Below, in pieces: positions 1 to 7,987 of a stretch of 64,000 bases of DNA. How positions within the stretch are numbered: the first letter of the stretch is position 1; each line of letters opens with the position of its first letter. The position numbers and the translations under genes were made by a program. The DNA is taken from the NCBI RefSeq assembly GCF_022229005.1, contig NZ_JAKKFD010000017.1, positions 62,001 through 126,000 on the forward strand. The letters are read 5' to 3'. This stretch comes from Micromonospora trifolii. Lineage in GTDB: Bacteria; Actinomycetota; Actinomycetes; Mycobacteriales; Micromonosporaceae. Under the pieces are notes generated by a model that saw only the letters and a list, made by a program, of their open reading frames with translations, was not told the DNA's origin and did not search any database.

Positions 1-606
1 GTGGCCGTCTCCACTGTGGTGCTCAGCGGTCTGGTGGCGTTGCTCGCCGCGACCGCCGTGGCCCGGTTCCGCTTCAAGCTGCGGACCAGCTTCCTGATCA
101 TGCTGCTGGTGGTGCAGATGATCCCGCTGGAGGCGTTGGTCATCCCGCTGTTCCTGATGATCCAGCGACTCGGTCTCTACAACACCCTGCCCAGCCTGAT
201 CCTCACGTACCTCGGTTTCTCGCTGCCGTTCGCGGTCTGGATGCTGCGCGGCTTCGTCGCCGCGGTGCCCAAGGAACTGGAGGAGGCGGCGGCGATCGAC
301 GGGGCAAGCCGGGCCCAGATCTTCCGCCGGGTGCTCTTTCCGCTGGTCGCGCCCGGCCTGGTGGCAACCAGCATCTTCTCCTTCATCACGGCGTGGAACG
401 AGCTGATCTTCGCGTTGACGTTCATCAACGACCAGGGCAGCTACACGCTGCCGGTGGCGATGACCTTCTTCTTCGGCCGGGACGACACCAACTGGGGGCC
501 GGTGATGGCCGCGTCCACCCTGTTCACCCTGCCGGTCATCATCTTCTTCCTGCTGGTGCAGCGGCGGATGGTCTCGGGCCTGGTGGCCGGCGCCGTCAAG
601 GGCTGA
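1..606 (+). CDS. Carbohydrate ABC transporter permease (MalG-like), 5'-truncated by window edge
   Basis: Inner-membrane permease of a binding-protein-dependent sugar ABC transporter. The visible 201 residues hold several hydrophobic segments and the EAA loop (EEAAAIDGASRAQIFRRVLF, about residues 95-114) that contacts the ATPase. Family members run to about 270-300 residues, and the first membrane span and periplasmic part are missing here, so the true start lies upstream of base 1 and the GTG at base 1 is probably internal. The C-terminus (RRMVSGLVAGAVKG) is typical of the last gene of a sugar-uptake operon; the binding protein and first permease would lie to the left. Substrate cannot be told. 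Confidence 0.9.
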   Translation: MAVSTVVLSGLVALLAATAVARFRFKLRTSFLIMLLVVQMIPLEALVIPLFLMIQRLGLYNTLPSLILTYLGFSLPFAVWMLRGFVAAVPKELEEAAAIDGASRAQIFRRVLFPLVAPGLVATSIFSFITAWNELIFALTFINDQGSYTLPVAMTFFFGRDDTNWGPVMAASTLFTLPVIIFFLLVQRRMVSGLVAGAVKG

Positions 607-690
607 GCCCACGCCGCGAGGCTGACTCCGGTGCTGGACCCCCGGCCGGCAGGGCTGGCCGGCGGTGGACCGCCAACTAGGCTGGCGGTC

Positions 691-1332
691 ATGACGGGCA
701 GGGTGGCAGCGGTGAACCTCGGCATCGTGACCGAGGCTGGGTGGGCCGGCGACGCGAGCGGTCGCAGCGGCATCGACAAGCGGCCGGTCGACGGCCCGGT
801 GTCGGTGCTGACCGCCGGCCTGGCGGGCGACTTCATCGGCGAGCGGGCGCATCACGGTGGCCTTGACCAGGCGGTCTACGCCTACGCGGAGGAGGACGCC
901 GCCTGGTGGGTGGCCGAGTTGGGCCGCGCCATACCGCCCGGCGGCTTCGGCGAGAACCTGAGCACCTACGCGGTCGACGTGACGGGTGCGGTGATCGGCG
1001 AGCAGTGGCAGGTCGGCTCGGCCCTGCTCCAGGTCACCAAGCCGCGCACCCCCTGCACCACCTTCGCCGGGTTCTGGGGCGTACCGGATCTGATCAAGCG
1101 GTTCACCGTCCGGGCATCGCCCGGGGCCTACCTGCGGGTGCTGCGCGAGGGGGAGGTCGGCGCGGGCGACCCGGTCGAGGTGGTGGACCGGCCGGCGCAC
1201 GGTGTCACCATCGGCGAGGTGTTCCGGGCGACCAGCCTGGAGCCGGAGTTGCTGCCTCGGCTGCTCGACGCCGAGGACCTGCCGGCGCCGATCCGGGAGA
1301 AGGCCCGACGACGCCTGGCCGCCCACGGCTGA
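691..1332 (+). CDS. MOSC domain protein, YiiM-like
   Basis: A 213-residue MOSC-domain protein with the conserved cysteine in the PRTPCTTF motif, followed by the short C-terminal helical (3-alpha) domain seen in YiiM-type proteins. MOSC proteins handle sulfur or molybdenum-cofactor-linked chemistry; YiiM relatives reduce N-hydroxylated compounds with a Moco partner. The reading frame is open upstream from a GTG at 631, but the ATG at 691 is preferred: family homology begins there and TAGGCT (678-683) lies 7 nt ahead, the spacing expected for a leaderless -10 element. It stands alone between the ABC operon end and an LtrA gene. The precise substrate is unknown. Confidence 0.85.
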   Translation: MTGRVAAVNLGIVTEAGWAGDASGRSGIDKRPVDGPVSVLTAGLAGDFIGERAHHGGLDQAVYAYAEEDAAWWVAELGRAIPPGGFGENLSTYAVDVTGAVIGEQWQVGSALLQVTKPRTPCTTFAGFWGVPDLIKRFTVRASPGAYLRVLREGEVGAGDPVEVVDRPAHGVTIGEVFRATSLEPELLPRLLDAEDLPAPIREKARRRLAAHG

Positions 1333-1466
1333 CCGGCAGCGAAGGCGTCCGGGAAGCGACGGGTACGCCACGGATTCGCCCGGAAGAACTCCGATGACGG
1401 GCCCAGCGGCCGACTTGCCCGTATCGTCCCCACGGGGGGCGTGCGGCGGGGACCGGGTGGAGCGCG

Positions 1467-2660
1467 ATGTCGATGGCGACGGACGGCGGTGCCGCAGCGG
1501 CGTCACCCCGCGATCCGGGCCTGGAGCGTCCGGCGTTCCTGGAACTCTTCTTCGACCTCGTCTACGTCTTCGCGCTGGTCACCCTGGCGACGGCGCTGGC
1601 CGACGACCTGACCTGGACGGGCGTCGCCGAGACGCTGGTGCTGCTGCTCGGGTTCACGATGATCTGGGCGCTGACCGTGTGGACGGCGGACAGCGTCGAC
1701 CTGACCCGCCCGGCCGGGCAGGGGCAGTTCATCTGGGTGGCGGCGACCAGCCTGCTGTTGGCCGCGCTCGCCGCCGATGCGTACGGCGACCGCCGGCTGC
1801 TCTTCGCCACCACGTACGTGGTCATCCACCTCAGTACCGCTGCCTACTACATCCTGGCCATCTCGCTCAGGAGGCCGCCGCGTCGCAGCATCCGGATCCT
1901 CATCTGGGAGGCCGTCGCCGGCATCGGCTGGATCGGTGGGGCGCTGGTCGGCGGTTCGGGGCAGTTGGCGATCTGGGTGCTCGCTGTCGTCATCGAGTAC
2001 GGCGCAGCCGTGTGGGGCTGGCCGGTGCCCGGGATCGGCCGCTCACGACCGCGCGACTGGCGGCTGGTCGGCGCGCGGGTGGCCGAGCGTTACCGGCAGT
2101 TCGTCATCGTCGCGCTCGGCGTCTCGATCTTCGTGACCGGTACGACCTTCAGCATGAGCGAGTACACGCTGGAGCGAGCCTGGGCTCTCCTCGTGGTGTT
2201 CACCACCATCGTGTTGATGTGGCGGATCTACATCTACCGCGCCGGTGAGCTGCTGACCGACGCGATCGCCCGGTCGTCCAACCCGGCGCTGCTCACCCAG
2301 TCCGCAGCGGTCACCCATCTGATCATGGTGGCCGGAATCGTCGGCGCGGCGGTCACCAGCCGGCTCGTGGTGACTCGCCCGTTGGGCGAGACTCCGCCCC
2401 CGTGGGCCGCTGTGATCCTCGGCGGACCCGCGTTGTACCTCATCGGTCGGGGCGTCCTCGACTTCACAGTGTTCGGGCGGATCTCGCGGTCCCGGTCGGC
2501 CGGGCTGGTGCTGTTGGCGGCCGTGGCGCCGGCAACGCCAGTGCTGCCTCCGGTGCTCGTTGCTCTGCTCGCCATGACGGTGCTGCTCCTGATCGCCGTG
2601 GCGAACCTGGTGAGCACCCGGCGGCACGCGCGTACGCCAGCCCCGCCGACGCTGCGGTGA
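1467..2660 (+). CDS. Low temperature requirement protein A (LtrA) family membrane protein, copy 1
   Basis: A 397-residue polytopic membrane protein. It has the LtrA signature near the N-terminus (FLELFFDLVYVFAL, residues about 25-38) followed by roughly ten hydrophobic segments, and ends in a basic tail. LtrA proteins are named from a Listeria cold-growth locus; their molecular function is not established. The ATG at 1467 has GGTGGAG just upstream; a second in-frame ATG lies two codons on. The gene converges on a second LtrA gene (2688-3875, minus strand) with only 27 bp between stops, which suggests an old inverted duplication or repeated recruitment. A third paralogue is at 57602-58807. Confidence 0.88.
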   Translation: MSMATDGGAAAASPRDPGLERPAFLELFFDLVYVFALVTLATALADDLTWTGVAETLVLLLGFTMIWALTVWTADSVDLTRPAGQGQFIWVAATSLLLAALAADAYGDRRLLFATTYVVIHLSTAAYYILAISLRRPPRRSIRILIWEAVAGIGWIGGALVGGSGQLAIWVLAVVIEYGAAVWGWPVPGIGRSRPRDWRLVGARVAERYRQFVIVALGVSIFVTGTTFSMSEYTLERAWALLVVFTTIVLMWRIYIYRAGELLTDAIARSSNPALLTQSAAVTHLIMVAGIVGAAVTSRLVVTRPLGETPPPWAAVILGGPALYLIGRGVLDFTVFGRISRSRSAGLVLLAAVAPATPVLPPVLVALLAMTVLLLIAVANLVSTRRHARTPAPPTLR

Positions 2661-2687
2661 CTCCGCACGGAGGCCGCGGACGGCCCG

Positions 2688-3875
2688 TCAGGGCGATGGC
2701 GCGGCGGCCTCGACCAGGTGCCTGCGCGCGGCCAGCCCTTCGCCGACAACTGTGATCAGCAGGACCAGGTTCGCCAGCATCAGGGCGGCCAGGGGCGGGA
2801 GCAGAAGGGTGGCGGGTGCCACCAGGGCGCACAACACCACGATGGCCAGCACCCGGGACCAGAGGGTCCGGCCGGTCACCACGGCATCGAACAGGACGCT
2901 GCCGAGCAGGAACAGGACCGGTCCGCCGAGGGTGGCGACCATCAGCTCGACCGGGGCGCGGCCGAACGGCCTGTCGATGACCAGCGAGGTGCCGGTCGAG
3001 ACCAGCACCACCCCGGCCACCATGACCAGATGGCTGTACGAGGTGGAGGTGCCGGAGCGGACCCGTTCCACAGTCGCGACGCTCGGTGGCGCCAGGATCC
3101 GCTGGACCCGTTGGAAGTAGAGCTGGAACAGCAGGAACGCGCTGACGAACGCGACAGCGCCGGTGGCCACCGCGCCGGCGGTGAATCCGCTGCCGGCCAG
3201 CCCGATGCCGGTGCTCAGGATCAACTCGCCGAGCGCGACGATGAAGATCGCCCGGTGCCGCTCGGAGAGGTGCACCCCGGTGAAGATCTGGCTGGCAAGC
3301 TCGGTACGCCCCAGCCTCGGCGTCGGCCAGCCGATCCGGGCCGAGCCGAGGTCGACCGCCACCGCGAGCGACCAGAGCACCAGTCGGGCCGTCCCGTCCA
3401 CGAACACCCCGGCCACCCAGGGCGTCACCGTGACGCCGAACCAGAAGAACACCCGGATGCTCCTGGCCTGGATCGGCCGGTTCACCCGGGTGCCGGGGAT
3501 CAGGACGGCGACGCGGACCAGGTGGATGGCGAAGTAGGCAGCGACGAAGAGCCACCCGTACCGACCGAAGGCGTACGGAGTCGCGATCGCCATCAGCAGC
3601 GTGCCGAGCATGACCAGCAGGGTGGTCGCCTGGATGATCGGCAGGCGGGGGTTGAACAGGTCGGTGAGCCACGCGGTCAGCACCCAGACCCACCAGGCGG
3701 CCAGCAGCAGGACGGCGGTCTGCGCCGCACCCCGGACGGTGAGGTTCTCGGCCAGGCTGGCAGCGAGCCGGGAGAACATGAAGATGTAGACGAGATCGAA
3801 GAAGAGTTCCAGGAAGGTCGGGTATTCCGGTTCGCCGCGGCGGCGGAGGATCCGGGGGAGCGGAGCGGATGTCAC
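2688..3875 (-). CDS. Low temperature requirement protein A (LtrA) family membrane protein, copy 2
   Basis: A 395-residue LtrA-family membrane protein with the same N-terminal signature (FLELFFDLVYIFMF) and about ten membrane spans. The frame is open far upstream (to 4193), but that extension overlaps a terminator and the dioxygenase gene and is basic, low-complexity sequence. The GTG at 3875 has a perfect AGGAGG 8 nt upstream and places the signature about 20 residues in, so it is taken as the start. It lies downstream of the dioxygenase gene on the same strand but is separated from it by a strong hairpin, so it probably has its own promoter. Confidence 0.88.
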   Translation of the reverse strand: MTSAPLPRILRRRGEPEYPTFLELFFDLVYIFMFSRLAASLAENLTVRGAAQTAVLLLAAWWVWVLTAWLTDLFNPRLPIIQATTLLVMLGTLLMAIATPYAFGRYGWLFVAAYFAIHLVRVAVLIPGTRVNRPIQARSIRVFFWFGVTVTPWVAGVFVDGTARLVLWSLAVAVDLGSARIGWPTPRLGRTELASQIFTGVHLSERHRAIFIVALGELILSTGIGLAGSGFTAGAVATGAVAFVSAFLLFQLYFQRVQRILAPPSVATVERVRSGTSTSYSHLVMVAGVVLVSTGTSLVIDRPFGRAPVELMVATLGGPVLFLLGSVLFDAVVTGRTLWSRVLAIVVLCALVAPATLLLPPLAALMLANLVLLITVVGEGLAARRHLVEAAAPSP

Positions 3876-4011
3876 TGCGCTGCCTCCTGTGCCACCCCAC
3901 GTCCGGGGCGGGGCGCCGCGCCCCGACCTGCGCACCCGCCACGCTACCGACAGTGCGGTGTCCGGTGGCCGGAACGGGCTCGGCCCGAACGGTCGGGTCC
4001 GCAGACGGGGA

Positions 4012-4050
4012 ACGGCCCCCCGCCAACGCTGAGCGTCGGCAGGGGGCCGT
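4012..4050 (-). terminator. Strong intrinsic-type hairpin after the dioxygenase gene
   Basis: Almost perfect inverted repeat: outer arms ACGGCCCCC / GGGGGCCGT, then GCC/GGC and ACGCT/AGCGT inside, with two unpaired bases per side. It begins about 15 nt past the stop of the minus-strand dioxygenase gene. No long U-tract follows, as is common for actinobacterial terminators. Confidence 0.75.
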
Positions 4051-4065
4051 CCTACGAGCAGTGGA

Positions 4066-5073
4066 TCAGCGGAGCCAGGGGATGTTGCGGTCGAGCAGAC
4101 CGCGCTCCTTGAGCTCCTTGCGCAGCGGGATCTCGTCATCGACGTACCCGTCCCAGTTGATGCCCCAGTAGTTGGCGGTGTGGGTGCCCTCACCGATCAG
4201 CTGGCGCTGCACCGGGGTGCGGTTGCGGTACCACTCGCCGTTCACGTCGGGGTGCAGCTCGTCCAGCGGACGGATCCACCGGTAGGTGTAGCCGACGAAG
4301 AGCATCTTGCGGGTGATGGTCGACAGGTTCGTCGACCGCGAGTGCCACTGCCGGCGGTCGAAGATGAAGGCGTCGCCCGGGTTGGCGGTGATCTCCACCG
4401 TGCCCTCCGGGTCGGGGTTCTGCACGCTGAGGTCCGCCGGCCGGGGCAGCGAGTTCTTCAGGTGGCTGCCGGGGATGACCTTGGTGGCGCCGCGGCCGGT
4501 CTCGGAGAGGTCCGACAGCACGTACGCGACCTTCAGCGAGAACATCGGCCGAGGCAGGTTCGGGTCCATCGTCTCCGGGTCGGAGTTCTGCCGGTACCCG
4601 TCCTGGTGCCAACCCCAGTACGGCTTCTCCGGCTCGGCGGCCGGCGGGGTGACGTCCAGGTGGTTGTGGTGGGTGTAGATGTTCCAGCCGGCCAGCCCCC
4701 ACATGTACGGGAAGGCGATCGGGTGGGTCAGCAGCTCACCGAAGAGTTCGTCGCGCTCCAGGAAGCCCAGCAGGTGCAGGGTCCCGTCCTTCTTGGTGGT
4801 GCCCTTGGCCTGCTCCTCCGCGTAGACGCGGTCGACCGCCGCCTCCAGCGCCGCCCGGTGGTCCTCCGTCAGGACGTTGCGCAGCAGGAGGAAGCCCTGC
4901 TCGTGGAACTCCTTGCGGTCAGTGTCGCTGATCGGTTCGTAACCGGTCCGGTCGCCGTAATCGAACACCGCGTCGTACCCCTCCCCATGAGGTGAAACCT
5001 TTTCTGGCACAGGCCGCCGATCGTAACGCGGCTGTCCAGGCATCGGGGAGGGTGTGGCGCGGGATTGGGCCAC
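4066..5073 (-). CDS. Phytanoyl-CoA dioxygenase (PhyH)-like Fe(II)/2-oxoglutarate oxygenase
   Basis: A 335-residue protein with the PhyH fold. The facial metal triad is visible as WGWHQDG (H156, D158) and the distal histidine in RRQWHSRS (H244), with a downstream arginine (R255) likely to hold 2-oxoglutarate. Such enzymes hydroxylate small molecules; relatives act on phytanoyl-CoA, ectoine and secondary metabolites. The substrate here is unknown because there are no pathway neighbours: the flanking genes are an LtrA protein and a lysozyme-like protein. The start is a GTG at 5073; an in-frame ATG at 5043 is possible, and the conserved domain starts well after both. The AT-richer stretch 5074-5189 presumably holds the promoter. 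Confidence 0.85.
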   Translation of the reverse strand: MAQSRATPSPMPGQPRYDRRPVPEKVSPHGEGYDAVFDYGDRTGYEPISDTDRKEFHEQGFLLLRNVLTEDHRAALEAAVDRVYAEEQAKGTTKKDGTLHLLGFLERDELFGELLTHPIAFPYMWGLAGWNIYTHHNHLDVTPPAAEPEKPYWGWHQDGYRQNSDPETMDPNLPRPMFSLKVAYVLSDLSETGRGATKVIPGSHLKNSLPRPADLSVQNPDPEGTVEITANPGDAFIFDRRQWHSRSTNLSTITRKMLFVGYTYRWIRPLDELHPDVNGEWYRNRTPVQRQLIGEGTHTANYWGINWDGYVDDEIPLRKELKERGLLDRNIPWLR

Positions 5074-5189
5074 TGTGGGACCCCACGCAGCGGGGAAAAC
5101 GCACAGGGTGAGATCTAGGCGATCAATAGTGCGATTTGGCGATTATTGCCGGATTGTGCGGTGACTGCCGGTTAAGAGATCCGGGTCGG

Positions 5190-6224
5190 TCAACCCTCGT
5201 TGAACACCTCGGCGACCACCTGGCCGTCGGGGCTCTGCGGACCGTCCACCCGGCCCCACGAGCCGTCGCGGGCGGTCCACTCCAGGTCGCCGAAGCGGAC
5301 CCGCTTCACCCCGTGGTCCTGGGCGTGCGAGACCAGCCAGTGCGCGTACCGCCAGCCGTCGCGCTGGTCGCCCGGAGTCACCGCCAACCCGGTCGGGTCG
5401 GTCGGGTCGGTGCCCTTCAACCCCCAGTCCAGCACCAGGTTGCGGGTCAGTTGCGCGGCCGCCGCCGCGCCGTGCATCGCCGGGGTGCGCCCCACCGAGC
5501 AGGCGACAGCGCCGCTCGCGTCGCCGAGCAGGGCCCGGCTGAGCACCTCGGAGTCGTCGGACCACTTCTGGTACGCCTCGGGGAACGCCGAGCGCTGCAC
5601 CCGCTGGGCGGCGTCGGTGACCCGCATCTTCTCCCAGCCGCGCACCTTCTTGAGGGCGGCGTAGAACCGGTTGGCCGCGTAGCGCGGGTCGCGGATCTGC
5701 GCCGGAGTGCCCCAGCCCTGGCTCGGCCGCTGCTGGAACAGGCCGACCGAGTCGCGGTCGCCGTCGGCGAGGTTGCGCAGCCCGGACTCCTGGTACGCGG
5801 TGGCGAGCGCGACCACGACGGCCCGCTCGGGCATTCCGCGCTTCGCGCCGATCGCGGCGATGGTCGCGGCGTTCGCCATCTGGTCGGCGTCCAGCGCGAC
5901 CCGTCCGTCGGCCTGCACTGTGCACTTCCGTGCCACCAGCGGCAGCCTGAGGTTGTCGCCTACCTGCCGTACGACGAGCCAGATCGCGATCACGGCGACG
6001 AGGATGAGCACCACTCCACCCGCCACGGTTGCCCGAGTTCGCACCCACACCCCCAGATCGACAGTTCGCCAAGCGTACGTCCCCGCAGGCCCTCCGCGGG
6101 TCGTCCGAGTGGTTCGGGCCCCGCCTGGCCGAGTCCGACCGGTTTGGAGTCGGCTCCGGTGCCGCGTACCGGTTGGCGACGTTCCCGCTCCGGTCGCGAT
6201 CTCACCTGCCGCGTCGTCCGTCAT
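5190..6224 (-). CDS. Membrane-anchored lysozyme-like protein (often labelled 'heavy metal transporter')
   Basis: A 344-residue protein: a basic, Thr/Arg-rich cytoplasmic N-terminus, one membrane span (about residues 66-86, VVLILVAVIAIWLVV), then an extracytoplasmic domain. The segment around ATAYQESGLRN, with GDRDSVGLFQQRPSQGWG after it, resembles the active-site region of lysozyme-like transglycosylases, including the Glu after Gln. Related actinomycete proteins are frequently annotated 'heavy metal transporter' with no visible support; a role in peptidoglycan is a better guess but unproven. ATG 6224 follows AGGGCGG; a GTG just before the membrane span is an alternative start. No partner genes are adjacent. 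Confidence 0.75.
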   Translation of the reverse strand: MTDDAAGEIATGAGTSPTGTRHRSRLQTGRTRPGGARTTRTTRGGPAGTYAWRTVDLGVWVRTRATVAGGVVLILVAVIAIWLVVRQVGDNLRLPLVARKCTVQADGRVALDADQMANAATIAAIGAKRGMPERAVVVALATAYQESGLRNLADGDRDSVGLFQQRPSQGWGTPAQIRDPRYAANRFYAALKKVRGWEKMRVTDAAQRVQRSAFPEAYQKWSDDSEVLSRALLGDASGAVACSVGRTPAMHGAAAAAQLTRNLVLDWGLKGTDPTDPTGLAVTPGDQRDGWRYAHWLVSHAQDHGVKRVRFGDLEWTARDGSWGRVDGPQSPDGQVVAEVFNEG

Positions 6225-6280
6225 CCGCCCTGGTGCAGGGGTGTCGCACGCGTCACCGGGTAAGCCACATCGGGAAGCGA

Positions 6281-6317
6281 TTGACCGGTCAAGGACTTAG
6301 CTCGATTGACATGTCAA
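6281..6317. promoter_or_regulatory. Two TTGAC-N2-GTCAA palindromes upstream of the SDR gene
   Basis: TTGACCGGTCAA (6281-6292) and TTGACATGTCAA (6306-6317; extendable by one A/T pair each side) are perfect 12-bp palindromes whose centres are 25 bp apart, 55-90 bp before the SDR start. The second contains a TTGACA hexamer that could be a -35 box. The arrangement looks like a tandem operator for a dimeric TetR- or GntR-type repressor; no regulator gene is nearby. Confidence 0.65.
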
Positions 6318-6372
6318 TCCGACCCACCGCCGCGCAGCCGGACGCGTTGGTCACCGAACAAGGAGGAGTTCC

Positions 6373-7137
6373 ATGGGAACGCTCGATGGCAAGGTCGTGC
6401 TGATCACCGGCACCGGCGGCGGGCTGGGCCGCGTCGCCGCGCTGACCTTCGCCCGCGAGGGGGCCAAGGTCGTCGGGGCCGACCTCCAGGTCGCCGGTAA
6501 CGACGAGACCGTCGAACTCGTCCGTCGCGCCGGCGGCGAGATGACCGGCATCGCGCCGGTCGACCTCACCGACCCCGAGCAGGTACGCAAGCTCGTCGAC
6601 GACGCCGCGGCCACCTACGGCGGGCTCGACGTGGTCTACAACAACGCAGCCGCGCTCCGCTTCGGCCCGATGCCCGACTTCTCCGTGGAGGACTGGCGCT
6701 ACACCATCACCGGAGAACTCGACATTCCGTACTTCGTGTCGAAGTTCGCCTGGCCGCACCTGGTCCGGCGGGGTGGCGGTGTCATCATCAGCGCCGCCTC
6801 CATGGCCGGATTGATCGGCGGCCACGTCCCGCCGATGGTCGGTCACACCGCAGCGAACGCCGGCATCATCGGCATGACGCGACAACTCGCCCTCGAAGGC
6901 GCGCCGCACGGCATCCGCGCGGTGGCGGTCAGCCCCGGGCCCACCCTCACCCCGGCCAGCGAACGCGACCTCGGTGACAACCAGGAGGCGCGGGACGCCA
7001 TCACCGCCAAGACGCTCCTCAAGCGCTTCGCGCGCCCCGAGGAGGTCGTCGAGCTGGTGGTCTTCCTCGCGTCCGACCGGGCGTCGTACATCACCGGGGC
7101 GAACTACCCCGTCGACGGCGGCGCGACCGCCTGGTGA
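6373..7137 (+). CDS. SDR family NAD(P)-dependent oxidoreductase
   Basis: A 254-residue classical short-chain dehydrogenase/reductase. The N-terminal nucleotide-binding motif TGTGGGLG (about residues 12-19), the NNAA-type motif (YNNAAAL, about 93-99), the SAASMAG segment and the C-terminal GANYPVDGG end are all present. The usual YxxxK pair is altered: where a Tyr is expected, the sequence reads GHTAANAGIIGM, so the active site is atypical and the reaction uncertain. The ATG is preceded by AAGGAGGAG, a strong ribosome site. Two palindromic operators upstream suggest ligand-controlled expression. It ends in a hairpin shared with the convergent enoyl-CoA hydratase gene. Confidence 0.85.
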   Translation: MGTLDGKVVLITGTGGGLGRVAALTFAREGAKVVGADLQVAGNDETVELVRRAGGEMTGIAPVDLTDPEQVRKLVDDAAATYGGLDVVYNNAAALRFGPMPDFSVEDWRYTITGELDIPYFVSKFAWPHLVRRGGGVIISAASMAGLIGGHVPPMVGHTAANAGIIGMTRQLALEGAPHGIRAVAVSPGPTLTPASERDLGDNQEARDAITAKTLLKRFARPEEVVELVVFLASDRASYITGANYPVDGGATAW

Positions 7138-7140
7138 CCC

Positions 7141-7178
7141 GACCGTGGGGCGCCGCCGCTCCCGGTGGCGCCCCGGTC
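7141..7178. terminator. Bidirectional hairpin between convergent SDR and enoyl-CoA hydratase genes
   Basis: GGGGCGCC / GGCGCCCC arms extended by GACCG at one end and CGGTC at the other, enclosing a short loop, fill nearly the whole 42-bp gap between two convergent stops. Confidence 0.7.
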
Positions 7179-7179
7179 G

Positions 7180-7968
7180 TCAGTCGTCGAGGGCGGGCAC
7201 CCAGCGCGCCGGTCGTTTTTCGCGGAACGCCATGACCCCCTCGCGTCCCTCGTCGGACAGGAAGTAGCCGGTCGAGACGGCGGAGAGTCGGGCGAGGTCG
7301 GCGCGCAGCTCCGCGGTACCCGGTCGGCGCAGCAACTCCTTCGCTCCGGCCAGCGCCCCGGGCGCGCCGCGCACCAGCGAGTCGCAGTAGCCCCGTACCG
7401 CGTCGCCCAGCCCGTCCGCCGGGACCGAGGCAGTCACCAGGCCGATCTCGGCGGCCCGGCGACCGTCGAAGGTCTCGCCGGTCAGGTACAGCTCGGCTGC
7501 GGCACGGGGGTGTAGCCGGGGCAGCACGGTCGCCGAGATCACCGCCGGGATCACCCCGATGCGTACCTCGGTGAACGCGAAGGTCGCCTCGTCGGCGCAG
7601 ACCGCCAGGTCGGCGGCCGCGATCAGGCCGAGCCCACCGGCCCGCGCCGGCCCGCCCACCCGGGCCAGCACCGGCTTCGGGCACTCCCAGAGCGCCGCGA
7701 GCACGTCACCCAGCATCCCGGCCGGCACCGTGCCGCTGGCGTACGCCGCGGCGGTCTCCTTCAGGTCCGCACCGGAGCAGAAGACCGGGCCGGTGTGGTC
7801 GAGCACGATCACTCGGACCGCCTCGTCGGCGACCGCGTCCGCCAGCCCGGCCAGCAGTTGGGTCATCAGGCCGGTGGAGAGCGCGTTGCGGTTGTGCGGG
7901 CTGTCCAGGGTGAGGGTGGTCACCCCGCGGGCCGTGGCGACCCGCACGAGGACGTCGGGAGAGGTCAT
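7180..7968 (-). CDS. Enoyl-CoA hydratase/isomerase family protein
   Basis: A 262-residue crotonase-fold protein. SPHNRNALS near residue 25 is the usual substrate-binding start of the fold, and the oxyanion-hole segments appear as FCSGADLKE and later GGLGLIAAADL. Crotonases hydrate or isomerise acyl-CoA thioesters; the specific substrate is not clear. The frame is open to 8136, but ATG 7968 is chosen because the family domain begins there and TAGTGT lies 7 nt upstream as a leaderless -10. The gene is divergent from hemW with 19 bp between start codons, so the two promoters overlap. Confidence 0.85.
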   Translation of the reverse strand: MTSPDVLVRVATARGVTTLTLDSPHNRNALSTGLMTQLLAGLADAVADEAVRVIVLDHTGPVFCSGADLKETAAAYASGTVPAGMLGDVLAALWECPKPVLARVGGPARAGGLGLIAAADLAVCADEATFAFTEVRIGVIPAVISATVLPRLHPRAAAELYLTGETFDGRRAAEIGLVTASVPADGLGDAVRGYCDSLVRGAPGALAGAKELLRRPGTAELRADLARLSAVSTGYFLSDEGREGVMAFREKRPARWVPALDD

Positions 7969-7987
7969 GCCGGGCACACTAGTGGCC
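7969..7987. promoter_or_regulatory. Overlapping divergent leaderless promoters (enoyl-CoA hydratase / hemW)
   Basis: The 19-bp gap between two start codons contains CACACTAGTG. On the plus strand CACACT lies 7 nt before the hemW ATG; on the minus strand TAGTGT lies 7 nt before the hydratase ATG. The -10 hexamers share bases 7976-7980, so RNA polymerase could not occupy both at once. Confidence 0.55.

Noticed and set aside
2718..4112. 464-codon frame antisense to LtrA copy 2
   Set aside because: Composition is Gln/Asp/Gly/Arg-rich without motifs, and it crosses a strong terminator.
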